In this document: piece by piece, positions 35,215 to 44,126 of the stretch
Layout: each line of letters begins with the position of its first letter
Numbering within the stretch: the stretch's first letter is position 1
Assembly: GCF_000021745.1 (NCBI RefSeq)
Contig: NC_011666.1
Location: forward strand, 3,685,001 to 3,749,000
DNA: 64,000 nt
Direction: 5' to 3'
Source: Methylocella silvestris BL2
GTDB taxonomy: Bacteria; Pseudomonadota; Alphaproteobacteria; Rhizobiales; Beijerinckiaceae
Notes under the pieces: generated by a model
What the model saw: only the letters and a program-made list of their open reading frames with translations
What the model was told of the DNA's origin: nothing
The model's database searches: none
Made by a program: the position numbers and the translations under genes

Positions 35215-35930
35215 GACCCCTGCTCGCCGGCGCGCGTGACACAGAAAATATGGGTGAACGGGCCGATCCCGCGCTCCTCGATCCGGTCGGCGCAATCCCG
35301 CGGCCAAAGCCCTGACAGCTCGCGGCCGCAAAACCCGGCGCGTACGCTAGCTGCGGCGTCGTGCCGGCTTACCGCATTGGCGCCAATCGCGCGCAACAGG
35401 GCTGTCGCCCAGACCGCAATCCGCGTCCGGCGGGGCTCTGTGGCAACGACGGCCGGCGCCAGCCGGCGGAGCGATTGAAACAGGGTCTGCAAGGCGCAGT
35501 CCGGAAAATGGTGCAGAAACAGATTGGCCGAAACAATATCGAAACCGCCGATGCCGGGTTTGTCGACAAAGGCGAAAACATCGCCCGTCACGGTTTCGAC
35601 GCGCCAGCCCAGCGCTGCGAAAGCCGCAACGCGCGGCGCGGCGACGAGATCGACCCGGTCGAGCAGGACGAGATCGACATCGGCCGCACTATGACGCAAA
35701 CGCCGTGCGACCGACAGCATGAACGAACCGTCGCCGCAGCCGATTTCCAGGATCCGCGCGCGCCCCGCCGGTATCTGCGCGCGCAAAAATCCCGCCATGA
35801 TCGCTGCCTGAAACATCAGCGCATTGATCAGCGCGAGGTCGCGGCGCGAGCGGATCGCGCGCGGATCGTCGGCGGGCAGGCTATCGAGCAACTCCGCTTC
35901 GATCCGGCGGGTGGCGAGAGAGGTCGCCAT
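35211..35930 (-). CDS. SAM-dependent methyltransferase of the polyketide operon
   Basis: A 239-residue class I methyltransferase. The SAM motif is ILEIGCGDGSFMLSVARRL (about 60-78), with LVLLDRVDLV and GFDIVSANLFLHHFPD following. The start at MATSLATRRI overlaps the preceding type III PKS stop codon by ATGA, showing translational coupling. By analogy with three-gene alkylresorcinol/alkylpyrone clusters it likely methylates the polyketide; the acceptor position is unknown. Confidence 0.88.
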   Translation of the reverse strand: MATSLATRRIEAELLDSLPADDPRAIRSRRDLALINALMFQAAIMAGFLRAQIPAGRARILEIGCGDGSFMLSVARRLRHSAADVDLVLLDRVDLVAAPRVAAFAALGWRVETVTGDVFAFVDKPGIGGFDIVSANLFLHHFPDCALQTLFQSLRRLAPAVVATEPRRTRIAVWATALLRAIGANAVSRHDAAASVRAGFCGRELSGLWPRDCADRIEERGIGPFTHIFCVTRAGEQGS

Positions 35931-37012
35931 CAAGCCGCGCCGGCCGTGTGGAACAGCATCGTTTCCGCCGTCAGGCCTGGGCCGAAGGCCATGGCGCAAC
36001 CAGAGCAATTTCCGTTGGAGCCGCCCAGCATCCGCTCAAGCACGAACATGATGGTCGCCGACGACATGTTGCCATACGCGCGCAGAACGTCGCGTGAGTG
36101 CGACAGGGCGTCGGGCGCCAGATCCAGCGCCCGCTCCACCGCGCCGAGTATGGAGCGGCCGCCGGGATGGATCGCCCAGAGATCGATGTCGGCGACGCAT
36201 CTGCCGTCAAGAATGTCGCCGATGGCGGCGCCAAGCGCGTGATGAATTGCGCCAGGCACCCTGCCGGACAGCACCATATCGAAGCCATGGTCGCCAATGT
36301 CCCAAGTCATTAGCGCGCGCGTGTCAGGGATGGCGACGGCGTGGAAGCGGTCAAGACCGATGCCGACGGGCCGCGCGCTTACCAGCGCCGCCGCGGCGCC
36401 GTCGCCCCACAGGCAAAATGACAGCAGTTCTTCGAGGTTTGCGCTCTCCTTGAGATGCAGCGTACAGAGCTCGGCGTTGACGATCAGCACCCGCGCCTCT
36501 GACTGCGACCGCACTATGTGCCGCGCCAGCTTCAGAGCCGTGATCGCCGCATAGCATCCCATGAATCCGACAATGGTGCGTTCGATCGAACCCGGAAGCT
36601 CGCATCGGGCGACGATGTCTAGATCGAGGCCGGGGGCGGAATAGCCCGTGCAGGTGGTGACGATCAGATGCGTGATGCGCTCCCGATCTTCGCCCAGGAG
36701 GGCCCGTTCGACCGGTTTTTGCGCCAGAGCGGGCGCCTGCGCGGAGAACAACTGCATCCGTCCGGCCGTCGATGGAAACGCGCCCCGCCTAAACATGCCG
36801 GCTGCATCAAGGCTCGCCCCGTCAGGATCGGCGGCGGGCGCGAAGCAGGAAAAGCGATGCTCGATGCCGCCTTTTTCCGCCATGCGGTTGAAAGCCTCGC
36901 GCAAGCGGGAATCGCCCGCCAGTTGCGAGCTCGCGAAGCGGAGAAAGAAGCTGTGGACGTCATGGACGGGAACCGCGGTCGCGATCGTGTTGATGTAAGC
37001 ATGCGACGGCAT
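35930..37012 (-). CDS. Type III polyketide synthase
   Basis: A 360-residue chalcone/stilbene-synthase-fold enzyme that extends an acyl-CoA starter with malonyl-CoA and cyclises the chain. The catalytic triad is visible: Cys153 (GFMGCYAAI), His282 (WAIHPGG) and Asn315 (YGNMSS). The start at MPSHAYINTI is preceded by GGAGG at a good distance; an upstream in-frame ATG at 37048 lacks one. It leads the operon with a methyltransferase and a flavoprotein. The product could be an alkylresorcinol, pyrone or phloroglucinol; the sequence does not say which. Confidence 0.95.
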   Translation of the reverse strand: MPSHAYINTIATAVPVHDVHSFFLRFASSQLAGDSRLREAFNRMAEKGGIEHRFSCFAPAADPDGASLDAAGMFRRGAFPSTAGRMQLFSAQAPALAQKPVERALLGEDRERITHLIVTTCTGYSAPGLDLDIVARCELPGSIERTIVGFMGCYAAITALKLARHIVRSQSEARVLIVNAELCTLHLKESANLEELLSFCLWGDGAAAALVSARPVGIGLDRFHAVAIPDTRALMTWDIGDHGFDMVLSGRVPGAIHHALGAAIGDILDGRCVADIDLWAIHPGGRSILGAVERALDLAPDALSHSRDVLRAYGNMSSATIMFVLERMLGGSNGNCSGCAMAFGPGLTAETMLFHTAGAA

Positions 37013-37239
37013 TCGGATGTGTCCTCCGACCTTGAACGCTGCTGCCAATATTGAAGGCTTTACCGTTTATTGGCCGTCTGGCCGAATTAAGCCACTTCCG
37101 GCTGCGTCTTCACGCAATTTTCATGCGCGCCGAACCCGCGTCTCGCCTGGGAACTCCGCGAACGGAGCGGAAACGACAGAACATTTACCGCTCGCGCACG
37201 AAGTCTGAACCGACGCCGGGGTCAACGGCTTCCGCCCGC

Positions 37240-37355
37240 GCCGCGGGTCTCGATATACAGACGCCATGCTTGCAGCATAGATCGCACGAAACACCGGCCT
37301 CGTGCTCCTTCAAGATTCCGATGATCTGCTCTTCGCTGAAACAGCTGCGCTTCAT
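37240..37355 (-). pseudogene. IS3-family OrfA, N-terminal fragment
   Basis: From an ATG at 37355 the minus strand reads MKRSCFSEEQIIGILKEHEA followed by GVSCDLCCKHGV. This is the start of the common IS3-family OrfA (usually MKRSRFSEEQIIGILKEHEAGVSVADLCRKHG). One residue is lost around GVS and similarity ends soon after. The matching C-terminal part occurs about 0.8 kb away on the opposite strand. Confidence 0.8.
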
Positions 37356-37487
37356 TTTCTGGTCCTCGCCTTGGGCCAGAGCGAACTTCAAACTGGATAA
37401 GCCTCAGGGCGCAAGGTCAAGGCCTCCCACGACGGCACGTTCACGAACAGATGCCGGGCAGAGATTGCCCGGCCCAATGACGACGTC

Positions 37488-37739
37488 TCATTTTTTCTCT
37501 GGCGCCATTTTGTCGCTTGGATGAGCCCCGCTTTGCGAACCGGTCTTCCCTTCGACATTGGGCGTTTCGGCGGCTGCCGGCGACCCTGCCATTCCACCGT
37601 TACCCTTTGCGCCTTTATCCGTAGCGTTCGTATCGCTGCTGGCAGCAGATGGAGAAGTTTTGGTCGTGGAATCCGCAAGAGCCGTCCCGCCTATAAATAC
37701 GGTCGCGACAGCGGCGAAAGTCATTAGTCGTCTGTTCAT
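37488..37739 (-). CDS. Small secreted Ser/Ala/Thr-rich protein
   Basis: An 83-residue protein. MNRRLMTFAAVATVFIGGTALA is a clear signal peptide with cleavage after ALA. The mature 60 residues are polar, rich in Ser, Ala, Thr, Gly, Lys and Asp, and probably disordered (SSDTNATDKGAKGNGG). I do not recognise a family. It lies between two IS3 fragments. Confidence 0.65.
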   Translation of the reverse strand: MNRRLMTFAAVATVFIGGTALADSTTKTSPSAASSDTNATDKGAKGNGGMAGSPAAAETPNVEGKTGSQSGAHPSDKMAPEKK

Positions 37740-38119
37740 TGGTTTTCTCCCTTTTTGTTCTGTGCAGAGCTAACCAATTGCTTTGGCTTTCGTTCCTTGA
37801 GCGTAAGTTCAGGCGCCCTCACGCTCCCGCTGAAGCAATCCGTGATTGATGCAAACGATCCTTGCTATTGGAGCCGTGTTTCGAGAAATTATCGTTCACA
37901 TCCTCTTATCATTTCGGTTCACGCCGAGGTGCCCTTCCGTAGCTCAAGCCAATCGTGCTTGTCGCGGGGGAGCCGCCGCGAACCGGACCGCTGCCAGCCT
38001 TTCGAGGTCCTTCGAGAGTCGGGCTCCCGATCTGCTGAACGGGTGGAGGAGGATGTCATTGCGCTTGGTGACGTCGCGGATGGCGCCCGGCGATCTTCAA
38101 CGCTGGCTTGTAACGCCAG
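37740..38119. other. Spacer between small secreted gene and IS fragment
   Basis: About 380 bases with no supported gene. It includes the promoter region of the small secreted gene. The short open frames have no ribosome-binding sites and no recognisable similarity. Confidence 0.4.
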
Positions 38120-38345
38120 CATCTACAAGTGAAAGGCCTGTTACGGCGGCATGGACGTGTCGGAGGCCAAGCGGCTGAAGACGCTGGAGGACGAGAACAC
38201 GCGCTGGAAGCGCCTCTGGCGGACGCCATGCTCGACAATGCCGCGCTGAAAGATATGTTGGGAAAAAAATGGTGACGCCCGCTGCCAAGCGAGAGGCCGT
38301 CGCGCATCTTCGATCGGCCTTCGAGATGAGCGAGGCACGCGCGCC
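38120..38345 (+). pseudogene. IS3-family remnant: OrfA C-terminus and OrfB start
   Basis: The plus strand carries GGMDVSEAKRLKTLEDENTR, then LADAMLDNAALKDMLGKKW in shifted frames, the coiled-coil end of an IS3-family OrfA. It is followed by VTPAAKREAVAHLRSAFEMS, the usual start of OrfB, and then similarity is lost. It is the same IS type as the OrfA N-terminus at 37240-37355 but lies on the other strand. Confidence 0.75.
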
Positions 38346-38386
38346 ATGGGGCGGTGAGAGCCGGAGGGCGACGAGACTGAAGCCTC

Positions 38387-41300
38387 TCAAGCCGCTTGGT
38401 CCGCCCCGTGACGCTCAGTCAAGCGCGGCGCGTCTGGCGGCGTCTTGTTGCGTCGGCCTTTGCCGAGCCAGCGACTGAATTGATCCATATAAAGATAGGT
38501 TACGGGAGTAGTGAAAAGCGTCAGCGCCTGCGAGACAATCAGGCCGCCTACGACCGAGACGCCGAGCGGCTGGCGCAAATCGGCGCCGGCGCCTATGCCG
38601 AATGCGATAGGCAAGGTTCCGAACAACGCCGCCATTGTCGTCATCATGATCGGTCGGAACCGAAGCACGCAGGCTTCAAAGACGGATTGCTCGGGCGAGA
38701 GCCCGTCGATACGTTCGCGCTGTAAGGCGAAGTCGATCATCATGATTGCATTCTTCTTGACGATGCCGATCAGCATGATGAGGCCAATAATCGCCATCAT
38801 GCTGAGGTCCAAGCCAAATAGCTTGAGGGAGATGAGCGCGCCGACGGATGCTGAAGGCAGACTGAGGAGGATTGTGAAGGGGTGGATAAAGCTCTCATAC
38901 AAAATTCCGAGCACGATATAAACAGCGAAGAGAGCGGCGGCGAGCAGAAGCGGCTGCGTCGCCAGTGACCTTTGAAACTCTTGAGCCGTGCCCTGGAACG
39001 ACGTCTGTAGCGTCGTAGGCTTGCCCATAGAAGATTCGATCTGTCTAATCGCTTCGACGGCTTCGCCAAGCGCAGTCCCTGGCGCAAGATTGAACGAGAG
39101 AGTCACCGCCGGAAACTGCCCCTGATGGTTAACCGCGATCGTCCCGGGAATCGGCTTCAGCCTCGCAAATTGGCTCACCTGGACCATCGCTCCGCCGCTC
39201 CCGCGGACGTAGAGTTGACTGAGGGCGGTGACATCTCGCTGGAATTCTGGCTCGACCTCCATCACCACATGATAGGTGTTCAGCGGCGCGTAGATCTGCG
39301 TCACATAAGCCTGCCCGTAAGCATCCGATAAGGTCTGTTGCACCGTGGAGATGTTAACGCCCAACCGCGATGCGGCGTCTCGATCGACGTCGATCATGAG
39401 CATTGGACTTCCCGTCTGCTGATCGCTGGCCACATCCTGCAGCAGCGGCGATCCTTTCAGCTTTTCGAGCAGCTTAGGCGCCCAGACGTCCAACTCGTTG
39501 ATGTCGGTGTCTTGTAAAGTGTACTGATATTGGGTGCGTGAAATTCGACCCCCCAGCTGAATGTTCTGAACCGACTGGAGATAGGTTAAGATCCCAGGAA
39601 TTTCCGCGAGCTTCAGTCTCAACCGCTGGATGATCTGGTCAGCGGTCGCATGACGCTCTCCAACCGGCTTCAGCTGAATGAATGCGCGGCCCGTATTGAA
39701 ACCCGAGCTGGCGTTGCCGCCGATCAAGCTGCCCACGGCGGTGATATCAGAATCCTGCATAAGGACACGCAATGCAGCTTCTTGCCGCCCTTTCATGCCG
39801 TCGAATGAAATATCCTGATCGGCTTGCATAAAGCCGGTCAACATTCCGGTATCTTCCTGGGGAAAGAATCCCTTGGGCATGCTCATGAAAAGATAAATTG
39901 AAATCGCAATAAGCGCGACGTTCAAAATCATCACGGGGGCGCGATATCGTAGCGAAAGTTTTAAAATATGCTCATATCCTGAGACGAGTTTTTCGAAACC
40001 GCGCTCGCTCATCTGGTAAAGCCGCCCATGTTTGACGCTGTGCGGATTCTTAAGAACGAGGGCCGCGATCATCGGAGATAATGTTAATGCGATGAATGCC
40101 GACAGCACGATCGCGACCGTGACGGTCACGCCGAATTCGCGGAATAGGCGACCGACAATGCCAGCCATGAAAAGCAGCGGAATGAACACGGCGATCAGCG
40201 AAATCGTGATCGACACAATCGTAAAGCCAATTTCCTTCGATCCATCGAGCGCCGCCGTGACCCTGTCCTTCCCCATTTCCATATGACGAAAGATGTTCTC
40301 CAGCATCACGATGGCGTCGTCGACGACCAGCCCGACGGCAAGCGTCAGAGCCATCAACGAAAGATTGTCAAGGCTGTAGCCGAGCCCGAACATCACAGCG
40401 AACGTGCCGACAAGTGAGAGTGGAACCGTGAGGGCTGGGATAATTGTCGCCCAAAACTCTCGCAGGAAGACGAAAATCACAACAATCACTAGCGCGATCG
40501 TACCCATGAGGGTGATCTTGACGTCCGAGAAACTGTCGCGGATCGAGATTGAGCGGTCGCTGACGATCGAAAGCTTGATGGCCGGGGGGACGCCAGCTTG
40601 TAAGGTCGGCAGCATGCTCTTCAGCCGATCGACGAGTTCCAGCGTGTTCGCGCCGGGTTGTCGCCAGATCCCGATCATTTCGCCGCGATGCTCGCCGACC
40701 CATGCCGCCTGCAACGGACTGTCCACGCCGGCGACGACTTGCGCGACGTCGCCAATACGGACTGGGGCCCCGTTGCGATAGGTGACGATCGCCTTGGCTA
40801 TTTGAGCCGGGAGGAAGAGCTGCCCATTGGTGGCGATTTGATAGGCTTGCGTCGGCCCCTGCAATGAACCTACCGGAAGGTTCGCCGTCGTAGCCATCAC
40901 GGCGCTGGCTATTTCGTCGAGGCCGATCCCGCGGGCGGCAAGCGAAAGCGGATTGATCAGGACCGTTGGCGCGTATTTCTGCTGTCCGAAGATTGAGACT
41001 TGCCCGACGCCGTCGAGTGTGGAAATACGCTGCGCAATATCGAGGTCGGCAAATTGATCGACCTGCGTCAATGGCATGGAGTCGGAGGTGAGGCCGAGGA
41101 TCAGGATCGGCTGATCGGCTGGATTGACTTTCCTGTATGTCGGCGGATTGGGTAAGTTCTTCGGCAGAAAGCCCTGCGCCGCATTGATGGCCTGCTGCAC
41201 ATCGCCGGCGGCGCCGTCGATGTTGCGCGAGAGATCGAACTGCAACGTGATGTTGGTCGTTCCAAGCACGCTCGCTGAGGTGATCTGATTGACGCCTGGG

Positions 41301-41521
41301 ATCTGCGCAAATTGACGCTCTAGCGGCTGCGCTACGGCCGAGGCCATCGTCTTTGGATCGGCGCCGGGAAGCTGGGCGCTAACAGAGATAGTCGGAAAAT
41401 CGACGCTCGGAAGCGCAGAGACAGGAAGAAGAATGTAGCCGATCAGCCCCGCGACCAGGAGCGCGACCATGACCAGGATGGTGGCGATTGGACGCTGTAT
41501 GAAAGGAGCGGAAATATTCAT
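38387..41521 (-). CDS. RND efflux permease (MdtB/MdtC-like)
   Basis: A 1044-residue inner-membrane proton antiporter of the HAE1-RND family with 12 membrane helices and two large periplasmic loops. The N-terminus MNISAPFIQRPIATILVMVA, the helix IV region TLAVGLVVDDAIVMLENIFR with paired Asp residues, and GIVKKNAIMMIDFALQ in the second half are diagnostic of the MdtB/C-like subgroup. It overlaps the adaptor gene by ATGA, so the two are co-expressed. No outer-membrane channel gene is adjacent. Substrates may be drugs or other amphiphiles. Confidence 0.94.
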   Translation of the reverse strand: MNISAPFIQRPIATILVMVALLVAGLIGYILLPVSALPSVDFPTISVSAQLPGADPKTMASAVAQPLERQFAQIPGVNQITSASVLGTTNITLQFDLSRNIDGAAGDVQQAINAAQGFLPKNLPNPPTYRKVNPADQPILILGLTSDSMPLTQVDQFADLDIAQRISTLDGVGQVSIFGQQKYAPTVLINPLSLAARGIGLDEIASAVMATTANLPVGSLQGPTQAYQIATNGQLFLPAQIAKAIVTYRNGAPVRIGDVAQVVAGVDSPLQAAWVGEHRGEMIGIWRQPGANTLELVDRLKSMLPTLQAGVPPAIKLSIVSDRSISIRDSFSDVKITLMGTIALVIVVIFVFLREFWATIIPALTVPLSLVGTFAVMFGLGYSLDNLSLMALTLAVGLVVDDAIVMLENIFRHMEMGKDRVTAALDGSKEIGFTIVSITISLIAVFIPLLFMAGIVGRLFREFGVTVTVAIVLSAFIALTLSPMIAALVLKNPHSVKHGRLYQMSERGFEKLVSGYEHILKLSLRYRAPVMILNVALIAISIYLFMSMPKGFFPQEDTGMLTGFMQADQDISFDGMKGRQEAALRVLMQDSDITAVGSLIGGNASSGFNTGRAFIQLKPVGERHATADQIIQRLRLKLAEIPGILTYLQSVQNIQLGGRISRTQYQYTLQDTDINELDVWAPKLLEKLKGSPLLQDVASDQQTGSPMLMIDVDRDAASRLGVNISTVQQTLSDAYGQAYVTQIYAPLNTYHVVMEVEPEFQRDVTALSQLYVRGSGGAMVQVSQFARLKPIPGTIAVNHQGQFPAVTLSFNLAPGTALGEAVEAIRQIESSMGKPTTLQTSFQGTAQEFQRSLATQPLLLAAALFAVYIVLGILYESFIHPFTILLSLPSASVGALISLKLFGLDLSMMAIIGLIMLIGIVKKNAIMMIDFALQRERIDGLSPEQSVFEACVLRFRPIMMTTMAALFGTLPIAFGIGAGADLRQPLGVSVVGGLIVSQALTLFTTPVTYLYMDQFSRWLGKGRRNKTPPDAPRLTERHGADQAA

Positions 41522-42687
41522 TGGACGCCGTCGGTTCCGACCGGCGCGTCGCTCAGCGTCTGTCCCGCGTCCAGGATGTGATCTTCGACTCGAACCTTTA
41601 CGCCAGGCTGAAGCCTGAATTGTCCGATTGTTATGACCTGATCTCCAGCCTTGAGGGCGCCGCTCACAAGCGCTAGGTTCTCTTCCGTTTGCACGACCGT
41701 TATTGGCTGCATAACCGCCTTCGACTCATCGTCAATCTTGTAGGTGAAGGCGCCGTTCGGCCCTGTCTGCACCGCGGCTGCTGGAATCGTCACCCCATCC
41801 TTTACCGTGCGCAGGACGGCATGCGCATTGACGAACTGGCCCGGCCAAAGCGTCTGATCAGCATTTTCGAATTCCGCCTTAAGTTTGACTGTTCCTGTCG
41901 TTGGATCAACGGCGTTGTCGATGAGATCGAGCACGCCCTCCGACAGTTTGCGTTTGTCGTCCGAAGCATAAGCTTCGACCTTTAGCGAACCCTCTTTCAT
42001 AGCCTGCCGAACCCGGTCGATGTCGACTTCCGGGAGCGTGAAGATGACGTAGATAGGCTCGATCTGCGTGATTGTGACGAGGTTTTGCTGATTGTTCGCT
42101 TGGATCAAATTGCCGATATCGACGTGACGAATACCGGTCACGCCGTCGATCGGCGACCTCAGAGCTGCATAATCGACGTTGAGCTGAGCCGCCTTGATCG
42201 CGGCTTCATCGCTTTGCACGGCCGCCTCGGTTTGCTGCACCGTCGTTTTTTGGGTAGCCACCTGCTGCTCGGGCGCGAAGCTATGCGTCAAAAGACTGGA
42301 GTAACGGGACAGGTCGACCTTTGCGTTCGCCAATGTGGCTTGATCTTTTGCGAGATTGGCGCTGGCCTGATCGAGCGCGGCTTGAAAGGGCCGCGGGTCA
42401 AGCTGGATCAGCAGATCGCCTGTGCGAACATATTGGCCTTCTTTGAAGTTGATCTTTGTGATGGCGCCTTCGACGCGGCTAGTGACCGCAACGGTATTGA
42501 ATGCAGTGACGATTCCAAGACCTCGCAGGATGATTGGGACATCCTTCGCCTCGGCCTTGGCCGCCATCACCGGGACCGGGCCGGGTACGGGGCGGGCAGC
42601 TTTCGTCCTTTCCGGCCAAGAAAAATAAAGCGCGGCGCCCAGGCCCGCTGCGCCAAGCAATGCCAGCATAAGTCGAAGCCGAAACAT
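41518..42687 (-). CDS. RND efflux periplasmic adaptor (MdtA-like)
   Basis: A 389-residue membrane fusion protein starting at MFRLRLMLALLGAAGLGAAL, a single N-terminal anchor. It shows the barrel-sandwich and hairpin pattern: VAVTSRVEGAITKINFKEGQ, then an alpha-helical hairpin (about 95-165), then SPIDGVTGIRHVDIGNLIQA, and GTVKLKAEFENAD in the beta-barrel. It links the RND permease to an outer-membrane channel. It is the first gene of the pair; no regulator is adjacent. Confidence 0.92.
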   Translation of the reverse strand: MFRLRLMLALLGAAGLGAALYFSWPERTKAARPVPGPVPVMAAKAEAKDVPIILRGLGIVTAFNTVAVTSRVEGAITKINFKEGQYVRTGDLLIQLDPRPFQAALDQASANLAKDQATLANAKVDLSRYSSLLTHSFAPEQQVATQKTTVQQTEAAVQSDEAAIKAAQLNVDYAALRSPIDGVTGIRHVDIGNLIQANNQQNLVTITQIEPIYVIFTLPEVDIDRVRQAMKEGSLKVEAYASDDKRKLSEGVLDLIDNAVDPTTGTVKLKAEFENADQTLWPGQFVNAHAVLRTVKDGVTIPAAAVQTGPNGAFTYKIDDESKAVMQPITVVQTEENLALVSGALKAGDQVITIGQFRLQPGVKVRVEDHILDAGQTLSDAPVGTDGVQ

Positions 42688-42967
42688 GAAAGCCTTTTGC
42701 AACACGGAGCCCTGTTTCAGGAGGGTACGCCTTTTGATGGCTTGATTTTGGCCTAAAGCTAAAAAGCCGATAAGATGTTCGTGAACAATAATCACGATAA
42801 GTTGAGTATTTGATCGAACAATATACTCGCTGTAATCAAACGTGTGAGTTTTGGATCTGCTTATATTTGGGCCCGGAAATCGGCAACACGTGGCATGCGC
42901 CTTACGGCATGCGAGTTTTGTGAACAACGGGCTACGCCCAACTGGCGGCCGCAGCCCTGAGTGTTTC

Positions 42968-43660
42968 CTACAAGGGATAGGTCAAGACAGAATCCCAGAG
43001 ATCACATTTATAGTTCGCTCTAAACTGCTTTTCGCTTTCCGAGCCATTGGGGATATCCTGTCTGAGGAACGTCGCCTCTCCCGATCGGGGAAATACCGGC
43101 CACCTGACGGCTCTCGGTCCGTTCGGGTCGCCGTTCTTCGCAAAAAGTGTCCACGCCGCCACCATTTGGTCGGACAAGGTAAGTTCGGCCCCCTCAAGTT
43201 CGCGCGGCAGCCCGGTGGTCTGGTCCAAATTCACTCCCAACTGGCCGCCGTGATACCCCGGAAACAGGAACTGGATGTCGGTGGTGTGGGATGCCAGAGG
43301 CTGGAAGCTGCCCGTGGGCGACATTGGATAGGGCATTTTGGGGAAGTAAAAGGGCGCCTTGGTATAGGTGAAGTCCCATCCATACGTCGGAACCTTGGCG
43401 GCCCATAATTTAAGGACGTGAAGACCACCGCATTTCTTCGGATCGCTCGCGACCCGGTTGTAGGCCAGTTCGGTATCGTTTCCATAGTTGCTGAGCGGAT
43501 ACTGAGCCAAAACGGCGCCAGCATTGGCGCCCCACGAGGCGCTCATGCCGGCCTCATATTGAGCCGGCGTCAGGGGCGCCTGCGGCGGGTCTCCACGACG
43601 AATATCTTGCAAGTCTCTTGATGGGTATGGAAACAGAAATCCGTTCTGGCTGTCATCTGG
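42968..43660 (-). pseudogene. Type-B carboxylesterase, C-terminal half
   Basis: The minus-strand frame has no in-frame ATG start and reads into the C-terminal third of a carboxylesterase. It starts near PLTPAQYEAGMSASWGANAG and includes ASHTTDIQFLFPGYHGGQLG (with the catalytic His), DQMVAAWTLFAKNGDPNGP and CDLWDSV at the end. These align with PFTAADYQ, YHTGDIQYLFPLYHG and CDFWDSV of the intact enzyme at 18634-20322. The serine elbow and all N-terminal parts are absent. It is the complement of the N-terminal half at 53240-54150. Confidence 0.85.
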
Positions 43661-44076
43661 CGCCTGTATGGGGAATCGCTCTCTCTGGCCGTCGCAGCCT
43701 ATATTGTCGGTCGGTACTCGGCTGTTGATGAGCGATCGCGAAGGATGAAGGGAGCACTCGATCGGCGACGGCTTGCGCGGGTCCTCGACTTCGTGGAGGC
43801 AAATCTCGGGCGGGAACTCGGCATTGTCGAACTAGCGGCTATCGCTCACCTGAGCTCAGGCCATTTCTCGGAAGCCTTTTGCCGCTCCGTGGGAATGTCC
43901 CGCATCGCTATATCTTAAGCCGACGGGTCGCCGTCGCGAAGCGTCTCCTCGCCGACGGAGAAATGTCCGTCGCCGAGGTCGCTTCCACGATGGGGTTCTC
44001 GAGTCAAAGCCACTTTGGTCGAATGTTTCGGCAGATCACCGGCACGACGCCAAAACGCTACCAGTCTTGCTCCTAA
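43650..44076 (+). pseudogene. AraC family regulator, C-terminal part, frameshifted
   Basis: The plus strand reads LYGESLSLAVAAYIVGRYSA, then LARVLDFVEANLGRELGIVE and LAAIAHLSSGHFSEAFCRSV, the first helix-turn-helix of an AraC DNA-binding domain. A frameshift at about 43895 is followed in another frame by HRYILSRRVAVAKRLLADGE and VASTMGFSSQSHFGRMFRQI, the second one. The N-terminal sensor half is missing: the reading starts at the same point (about 43650) where the esterase half on the other strand breaks off. Confidence 0.85.
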
Positions 44077-44126
44077 GTTGGTTCGTAGCCGCGTACTTCG
44101 CGTGTGAGAGGCAACCAATTGTTAAT

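Noticed and set aside
43680-43760. Minus-strand upstream extension of the esterase fragment (frame reading INSRVPTDNIGC)
   Set aside because: The frame stays open, but this part lies opposite the AraC remnant and does not resemble the esterase, so the fragment was ended near 43660.
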